Of a stretch of 64,000 bases of DNA, positions 57,335 through 64,000 are shown one piece after another. Both the position numbers and the translations under genes were made by a program. Numbering within the stretch: the stretch's first letter is position 1; each line of letters starts with the position of its first letter. The DNA comes from Endomychus coccineus (Eukaryota; Arthropoda; Insecta; Coleoptera; Endomychidae), in assembly GCA_958510875.1 (NCBI GenBank), contig OY294068.1, positions 16,713,297 through 16,777,296 of the forward strand. The letters are read 5' to 3'. The notes beneath the pieces are model-generated. The model ran no database searches. It saw only the letters and a list, made by a program, of their open reading frames with translations, and had not been told where the DNA came from.

Positions 57335-57990
57335 TGACGCCATTAGATTGGAATCGATAAGATCGACCTATCGAAAAGTAGGAGAGGTTCATGTAACTGA
57401 TGTAAGCTGTTCTATGTGATCTCAGAATGTTGTGGATACGAATTTCTGGTGATGGTGATGTTGAAAGTGATTTTATAGTGGTAATCATCTAAAGGATGGT
57501 CAAAATTAAATATTTTGGAATGCTGGGATATGTTGCCTCAGCGTCTGAGGAGAAAACTAATGATATAATCGAATTTCTCATCCATGATTGTATCTTATGA
57601 CGCCATTAGCTCGAAATCGATGAGATCCACCAATTTCATCTTTTTTCCGTACTTACTTACACCTTGCGAAATTTAGAAAAATGCGAAAAATCGAGAGGTT
57701 GATGTAACTGATGGAAGTTGTTCTATGGGATCTCAGAAGGTGATGGATACCAATTTCGGGTTCATCAATCATGTTAAAAGTGATTTTATACTGTAATTAT
57801 CTAAGGGATGGCCAGGAATAAAGGGTCTGCGCCATGTTGTCTCAGCGTCTGAAGAGATAACTAACGATAGAATTAAATTTCTCAACCATGATTGTGTCTT
57901 GTAACGCCATTAGATCGGAATAGATGAGATCAACCAATTTCACTATTCTTCCATACTTAATTTTACTGCCCAAAATTATCCGTAAACTCG
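57335..57990. repeat. ~300-bp imperfect tandem repeat, 2+ copies
   Basis: The block T(G/A)ACGCCATTAG followed by GGAAT-or-GAAAT CGAT(A/G)AGAT starts at 57335, 57598 and 57902. Between them run GAGGTT-ATGTAACTGATG, GATCTCAGAA, GTGATTTTATA and TCAGCGTCTGA blocks. The first unit lacks about 40 bp present in the second. Possibly a young satellite or a duplicated non-coding element. Confidence 0.75.
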
Positions 57991-60900
57991 ACATTTTGAT
58001 CAAATTTGTATATTTAATGATAGATATAATTTTTTATAAGTAATTAGCAAATTTTTGGATATCCATTCGACGATATTGATGGAAAAATCAAACTTGGAAT
58101 ACCGAAATTATCCGAAAACGACTCTAAACTCGGAGTTTTGGTCGACTTCATCTATTTTGTCAATAAATAAATTATTAACAACAAATGAAGCTAATTCAAC
58201 TATTTTTTTAACTATTTTCAGATGTTTAATGATCAAAAATAGTCTTTATCCGATCAAACACTCAAATTTTGCTTTTTAATTGCTTATTTGTTGCTTATAA
58301 ACAATAAAAATAATTTGCGCTCTTTTGTTTGTGGTCAACTTTTATTCTGGTGACATTCTAGAGAGAAAGCCCTTTGTGTCATCGAAATAGATCCATCTCT
58401 TAAGGATTTACGGGTCCAATACCCATTTGACTGCCCTAAATTGGAAACACTCCCCAACAGATAATGTCCCAAATTGATGAATGACGAAACAGTTCAAATC
58501 GAAAAACAAATCCGTTGGCACATCATGCATAGACTTATTTATGCCATTCATTCTATTTGTAAATCATTCCTGTTAGACTTAACCACTAAGTTTCTAGTTA
58601 TTTGTGATACTGGAAAAAATGCAAAACAATCTCGTTTTAAAATCGAGTTAACTTGCGTCCATTTCGAATACATTAATCGTTCTCTCAAGTATTATTTATT
58701 GCGGCAACGGTAAAAATTTTTCGAATTACCACAGCGAGATCAGATTATGTGTGAAGGACATCATGGATAATGTATTATCTGCTGATTCGTACAAAAACCT
58801 TCTCATGTTCTGTCTCACTCGGTTCATGTACGTTTCGCAGATGGTTGTTTTCTGAAGTTTCGCGATATATTTATGAAATGGAAACTTGGGAAGAAAGTTC
58901 AAATCAGAGAGCATAAGCATGATGAGTTTGTTCGTCTGCTCTCCGCTTACTACACCATCATCTACCTGCTTTGACACTTAATAACGTTATTTGTCACCCA
59001 AAGAAAACTGAAATGTACAACAATAGGTGTTCTTTTCCATCAACTCGATAGCGATATACAGTTCATTCATAGTGGTGGTCCTCATCTAGCGAATTCAATT
59101 CAAACAAGGGTGAGACTCATTTCCTGAACAGAAGCGCAACACGATATGATTGTTTGCAAATGATTTATAAGTTGATGTAAGCGATTCAATTCGGGGTTCA
59201 TTCGAGTGAAATTTTCGCCCTTCGACGATTCCATTAATTTGGGCATCGAATGAGCCGATGAAGAACGCGCGTGGCAGCCTGTATCAACTGAATTCAGAAA
59301 AAAAGAGAGGAGCTTTGGTACACTATTTTTTTCCACAATCGTTCCGATGGTTAGCGCACAGTGCTCGAAACAAAGCGAATAGCGTCGAGTATTTCTACAG
59401 GCCGCTTTGCTCAATAATTCGAAATCGGCAGAAGGTACAATATTGAATTCCTAAACTAGTAATTTATATACTCTGTAAGGTTTTGAGTAAGTCGGAGTCA
59501 CCCCTCGACCGATATGTGCAAACCAACAACGTACGGTATGAACTGAAAAAGGGAAAGTTTTCGTTCGCTGCCGCTCACTCCGTCCTGCTTGTTACATACA
59601 AGTATTTGTGATAGTGTTGTTGATTGGTTGGAATAAGTCCAAGAAAATTCAAACATTGAGTGAAGATCATCCAGCTAATGGAATTTACGAATTCAAATGC
59701 AACATTACCTCCCATTTCATCGAAATGTTTATTTTTTTAACATGTCCTTATAATATCAACTGTTTTATAATTCCTAATCAACACTTTGGTGGCAAAATAT
59801 CAACTATAAGTTCTACAGAAAATCATGAAGTGTTGGTGTTATCTGTCCAATCAACTTTTGGAAAAATCTAAGTAATTTCTGTTGGAGTATAGGATCTTCA
59901 TATATCAATATTTGGGTTATTCCGCATAACAAAATTTGGAATATATTATAATTAGAAATTGACGGGAAATTCATGTATATTTTGAACATGAATTACCAGC
60001 AACAGTGATATCCTCCTATCCAATTCATCGTATGTATTACAACAAATGTCGTTCGCCACTAAAGATCAACCAGAAGACCTGCTTGCCTACTCAACACATT
60101 TGTGACAGACATCCATTGAGAAATATGGAAAACTTCGAGGCCTCCTTGAAGAAGTCCCGTCATTTTGTATCTATCATATCAGATAGATCACTGCATTGGG
60201 TGGATGACAGAGTCTCTTACTATTCATCAGTGAAGGTATTCCACATGAGTCCGTCGTGGTACCAACTTTATAACGCCGCATATCAACGATGTATTAGAAG
60301 TGACCTCATGTCCCGCCCATAGCTTTGCGAATGATAGTACATATCATATCCATTTCACTCCTATAACTCTTATATTATCCGATGATACCATGTATAATAT
60401 CGGAAACAATTATTCCTATGCAATCTTCAATATCCTTGCTCGGTATCACCATCAACAACACCCTCCCATGAGACGATCATGTAAGCTCGATAGCAAGAAC
60501 CGCTTCACAGAAGCTCGGTTTCTTATTTCGTACCGAAAGCTACTTCATACTCCAGCAGCTCCTCCTTAATCTACAAACCACATTTCCGAGTGGTCGTGAG
60601 ATACTGTTCACATGTTTCGAGTTGAGCTTCCAAACGTACGCTGAAGCTTTTAGATTCTTCGAGGGAGAGTTAGCCCCGTCTGGTGAAGGATGTCACACTT
60701 ATGAACTCATTGGCCTGTCTAGACTATCGTAGGATGGTGGGCGGTATCTTTTCTATAGATATTTCATGGTTCATGCCAATCCGAAATCTTCTTAATTCAC
60801 AACGAGCAATTACCGGTTGGCAGACACAACTAGCTCAGACTGGCCACCAGATCTCATTCTTATATCAAACGGGGAAGTTTGAAGTCTTCGCTTGTTGGGT

Positions 60901-61454
60901 CTTTGCTGATGCCCATTATCATCCCAATATTCCATCATTTCATCTGGCGCATCCGCCAAATTGTGAATATATCATCGTTATCCCAACACCCAACATATGT
61001 CTAGAATGATAAATTAAAGATTGGATACTGTTAATCTATATCGAAGGACTTCCATGAGACCCATGGCATACAATGCACTCTTCTGATTGACCAAAACCAG
61101 GCAGAATATCTCAATAAAACAACTAAAATAGCTACAAAGAACAGCGAGCCTAAGCATTACAACACTGACAGCAGCAATAGAAGCAATGCTCGACCTAACA
61201 CCTCTCATTCACATAGAAGAAATTGTCACATCATCTTCATAATAGGTAAATCCAATCGGACTCTGGTACGAGGGAAGTAAGGAATGCGAACAATGTCACC
61301 TCCTAGATAAGGAGGTCACAATATTCCTTCTCTCGGTCTCGACGTCTTCGTAAAACCGTATGAAGTATCAACCAATAAGGGAGACATAATTATAGAGAGG
61401 TGCTCATAGATATATAGTACATGCGCATTATGGTGAATTTATTTATATTTCATG
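57991..61454. other. unassigned intergenic stretch
   Basis: 3.5 kb without a recognisable gene. Open frames at 58474-58713, 59100-59414 (minus) and 60005-60322 are not recognised. 59180-59620 is more GC-rich than its surroundings. A short stretch at 60700-60790 (ACLDYRRMVG) might be another LINE C-terminal scrap. Confidence 0.3.
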
Positions 61455-61604
61455 TCAATAGAGATTAACTTATTTTTCAACCATTTATTCATCAATTTGT
61501 TTATATCATTTTGTAACGATAATGTAGGTTCAATAGAGATTAACTTATTTTTCAACCATTTATTCATCAATTTGTTTATATCATTTTGTAACGATAATGT
61601 AGGT
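61455..61604. repeat. perfect 75-bp tandem duplication
   Basis: 61455-61529 and 61530-61604 appear identical by eye, beginning TCAATAGAGATTAAC and ending ATAATGTAGGT. Identity implies a recent event or an assembly artefact. Confidence 0.9.
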
Positions 61605-61676
61605 CCAGATTTTAATTGTTTCATCTTTCAGTAGATTTTCTATTCAATATTCGTATAATATTCTCTAGACATTATC

Positions 61677-62075
61677 ATGGTGGTGGTTGACGGAGTATCC
61701 TCCGTTACAATGGCTAACAACGCTGGCGTTCTACAGGGATCTGTCTTGTCTTAACTTCTGCAGAACAATGTTAAAAGTGGGCGATCTCTCCCTTCTCTAT
61801 AGATATTTCTATCGTCAGTGCTCATCAAAAATGTGGACTGTTATTCCACTACGAGAGATTTTTTCTACCAGACTTCATTTTTCAAACGGCGAAGTTAGAA
61901 AACGGCGAAAGTAGAACTCCTTGCTTAGTACGGTCTTACCTTATGCCTATAACCTCCAAACCTATGAGAGAACTTCGAATGCTTATCTCCTCTCCCAACA
62001 TGTCACAGCAGGCTGACACGATGTTCTTCGAATATTATAGTTTTTCATCTCATTCAGTCCAAGTATAGTATTATG
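61677..62075 (+). pseudogene. LINE fragment, family L3 (RT plus 3' end)
   Basis: 61680-61760 encodes VVVDGVSSVTMANNAGVLQ then GSVLS, the strand before and including RT motif B. A deletion then joins this to the C-terminal LSLLYRYFYRQCSSKMW and VIPL region and the 3' UTR shared with 9960-10205 and 35270-35525. Confidence 0.7.
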
Positions 62076-62094
62076 TAGTATTACATTTATCTGA

Positions 62095-62165
62095 AAAACT
62101 GATAGATATAAGTGTTAAAGTGACCTATTTCCCGGAAAGTTGCTTATAATAAAATGTCAATAATA
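62095..62165 (+). mobile_element. PLE terminal-repeat end fragment
   Basis: Only the last block of the PLE repeat (AAGTGACCTATTTCCCGG) is present, fused to the LINE fragment before it. Confidence 0.45.
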
Positions 62166-62795
62166 TATGTAGAACATGCTAAATATTTCGACACATGGTG
62201 ACATGGCAACCACGAATATGGCAGGAATTCAATTAATTCATACGAATTTGCAGCGTATTCATATTTCAAGGCCGTACAAATAATTCAAACAGTTATCGTA
62301 ATAATTATTCTCATATATATTACCTATCAGGTCACGTATACGGTTCGAATTTTGGAGAATTATGTGTAAAATACACGATATTGCACGATAACGTTATCCT
62401 GTTCATCTTGAATTTTAATGTTGAATCAACTCTTGAGATGGAGCTTCGCTTGATGAACAATATTCTCGCGGGAAATTATTACTATAATTTGTAACAACAT
62501 GTTGATTTAGATATAAGTTCCACTTCTTGAAACGAGCAAAATTATCGACAAAACTATGAGTATGTTGCCATTTTCTATACAACAGTGAACTACATCACAA
62601 TAGTGTGTGTTCTTCTTGCCAAAATCAAATAGGCACTGGTTGATATATTATTATGGAATGTACGTCAACAAAAACAGTGTGGACCTTCATTATCAATATT
62701 CTCAGATGAGTACTTGATTCATCTCATTTCTAGTTGAAATATTTATAATCTGGCTATCCTATTACATTCCAAGAAGGAAATCTTTGTAATTACCC
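62166..62795. other. unassigned intergenic stretch
   Basis: No gene or repeat recognised. Confidence 0.35.
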
Positions 62796-64000
62796 CATCA
62801 TCATCATCATCATCATTTGAGGTGGAGGAACTAGGCCCCCAAATGCACTTAGGCCACTTAGTTGGGCCCATTGTGCGACCCGTGGTCAGAGCCTATTCTA
62901 TTCTAGAAGGTTTGTGGCTCGCCAGAAATCCATAATATCGCTAGTGCTGACTCCCATGAGTTGTTCTGGGAGCAGTTTTGCTTCTCCGAAGTGTCGATGC
63001 CTGGGGGATGTTGATGCTGGACATTCCAACAGAATCTGAGAGGCAGTTTCTCCCACCTCTTTACATTCCCTACATACTGGGTCATCTGCGATGATCATAT
63101 AGTGGGGATGTTTGTTGAGACGACAGTGACCGGTTGGGATTCCAGTCATGTCTCTGATGTATCTTCTGTTCAGAGAAAGGAGTTCCTTCGAGAGCCTAGA
63201 CACAGGCTCTTTGATGAAGAGTTTGGCCTGCCTCATGTATGGTGATTCTCGCCACAGTCTAGACTACTCTTTATTCAGTTGGTCCAGAGGGGCGAGATCC
63301 CAAAGCAGTTTGATAGAACGACCATTGGCTCCGCTGTGTCCAGGTACCCAGGTGAGTTGAACTTTATTTCTCTTTGAGTAGTTCAGCCAGTGTATCCCCG
63401 CATTCTTTGACAAGCCGAAATCTGCATCTGGGTGATTTGAGAGCTCCCAAGGCCCACCGGCTGTCTGTGCAAATATATATGCGTCTATTTACATGGTTTC
63501 TTTGAAGGTTTTCTATGGCGCATGTCAATATTGCACAGACCTCCGCTAGAAAAACCGTGCAGTAAGCGCCTAGAATCACTGAGATAGTGATCCTTGGCCT
63601 TCTTAAGTACACTCCCGCCCCAGATGCCTCACCTACCTTGGACTCATCTATGAACCATATGAGCCCCTCTGGTGACAGTAAGATGAGAGTTTCGTTATTC
63701 CGATCTCCTCTATCCGGGATGAGGATTTTGCGAGAAGTGAGACATATAGCAGAGATCATGCTATCTTGCTTCATTTCTAGTATGGAGCATTTAGAGATTG
63801 CCTTACTTAAAATCGATGAGTGTCCACGAGAGTGGTGCGTTTTGGTCCAGTGGCCTAGGCTACTGAACTTGACTAAATTCACTATATACAGGTTGATTAA
63901 ACCGTTTTACAAAGGTGGCAGGACAATGACAGAACTATACTTGCCAGCAGTTGTCAAGAAAATGAGATGCAGAATTATCAATGAATTTTCAATACATCTG
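62796..64000 (-). pseudogene. R1-like LINE: RNase H, zinc knuckle and 3' end
   Basis: Minus-strand 3' half of an RNase-H-bearing LINE running off the window. The frame 63364-63882 contains LIWFIDESKVGEASGAGV (RNase H start, Asp present, TDGSK written as IDESK), FLAEVCAILTCAIE (second acidic site) and IYICTDSRWALGAL. After a frame change, 62898-63236 contains LSLNRRYIRDMTGIPTGHC, CRECKEVGETASQILLECPA (Cys-His zinc knuckle) and ends ATNLLE. The 3' UTR ends in an ATC/GAT repeat (62796-62816). Compared with the copy at 31950-32360 this one is longer and better preserved, but the frame break suggests it is inactive. Confidence 0.85.

Noticed and set aside
57139..57337. Overlapping open frames on both strands (63-64 aa)
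   Set aside because: Neither looks protein-like and no repeat or domain is recognisable.
1..64000. CRISPR arrays, bacterial operons, prophage or rRNA genes
   Set aside because: No regularly spaced short repeats, ribosome-binding sites or rRNA blocks; introns, LINEs and hAT/mariner elements show eukaryotic DNA.

Overview
The window is AT-rich eukaryotic DNA and looks like an arthropod, most likely insect, intergenic or heterochromatin-like region. The evidence is the repertoire: Helentron, Tc1/mariner DD41D and DD34D, Penelope-like elements with hammerhead ribozymes, R1/I-like and CR1/Jockey-like LINEs, short TTAGG-type tracts, spliceosomal intron signals, and no bacterial features. A beetle is possible but not proven. 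I see no complete, recognisable host gene. Almost everything identifiable is a mobile element, mostly broken and often nested.

Layout. 0.95-3.9 kb: a decayed CR1/Jockey-type LINE whose 3' UTR is split by a deleted Helentron that keeps its endonuclease domain. 4.4-8.9 kb: an RNase-H-bearing R1/I-like LINE interrupted, at a TA, by a 2,378-bp DD41D Tc1/mariner-superfamily transposon (5958-8335). This transposon has ~471-bp inverted repeats and an apparently intact 355-aa transposase encoded by two exons. 10-13.8 kb: LINE, mariner, Penelope and foldback remnants. 15-19.5 kb: two Penelope-like (PLE) copies around a long-TIR MITE. 20-24.8 kb: a dispersed non-coding repeat and LINE fragments. 27.7-30.2 kb: a Gypsy integrase scrap and a Ginger/KRBA2-like DNA transposon remnant carrying an inserted hAT MITE with an 8-bp target duplication. 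31.4-35.8 kb: a PLE end, a 76-bp tandem repeat, LINE pieces and a retroelement flanked by CCTAA tracts. 36.6-39.1 kb: mariner and the longest PLE copy. 40.2-42.4 kb: a second Helentron copy, minus strand, with Pif1-helicase C-terminus and endonuclease originally in one reading frame. 46.1-49.7 kb: a 3.5-kb TIR element with arrays of ACACC/GGTGT motifs. 52-62 kb: LINE scraps, a second copy of the dispersed repeat and tandem repeats. 62.8-64 kb: the 3' half of another RNase-H-bearing LINE, minus strand, ending in an ATC microsatellite.

The most informative signals are four. (1) Hammerhead ribozymes in the PLE terminal repeats, with a compensatory C-G to U-A change in stem I between copies. (2) The Helentron pair, which shares matched termini and a helicase-endonuclease fusion. 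(3) The intact spliced DD41D transposase, whose two ends are each bounded like an independent MITE. (4) The ACACC-array TIR element, which I could not assign to a known superfamily. Translations and alignments were done by eye, so boundaries are approximate unless a target duplication or terminal repeat fixes them.
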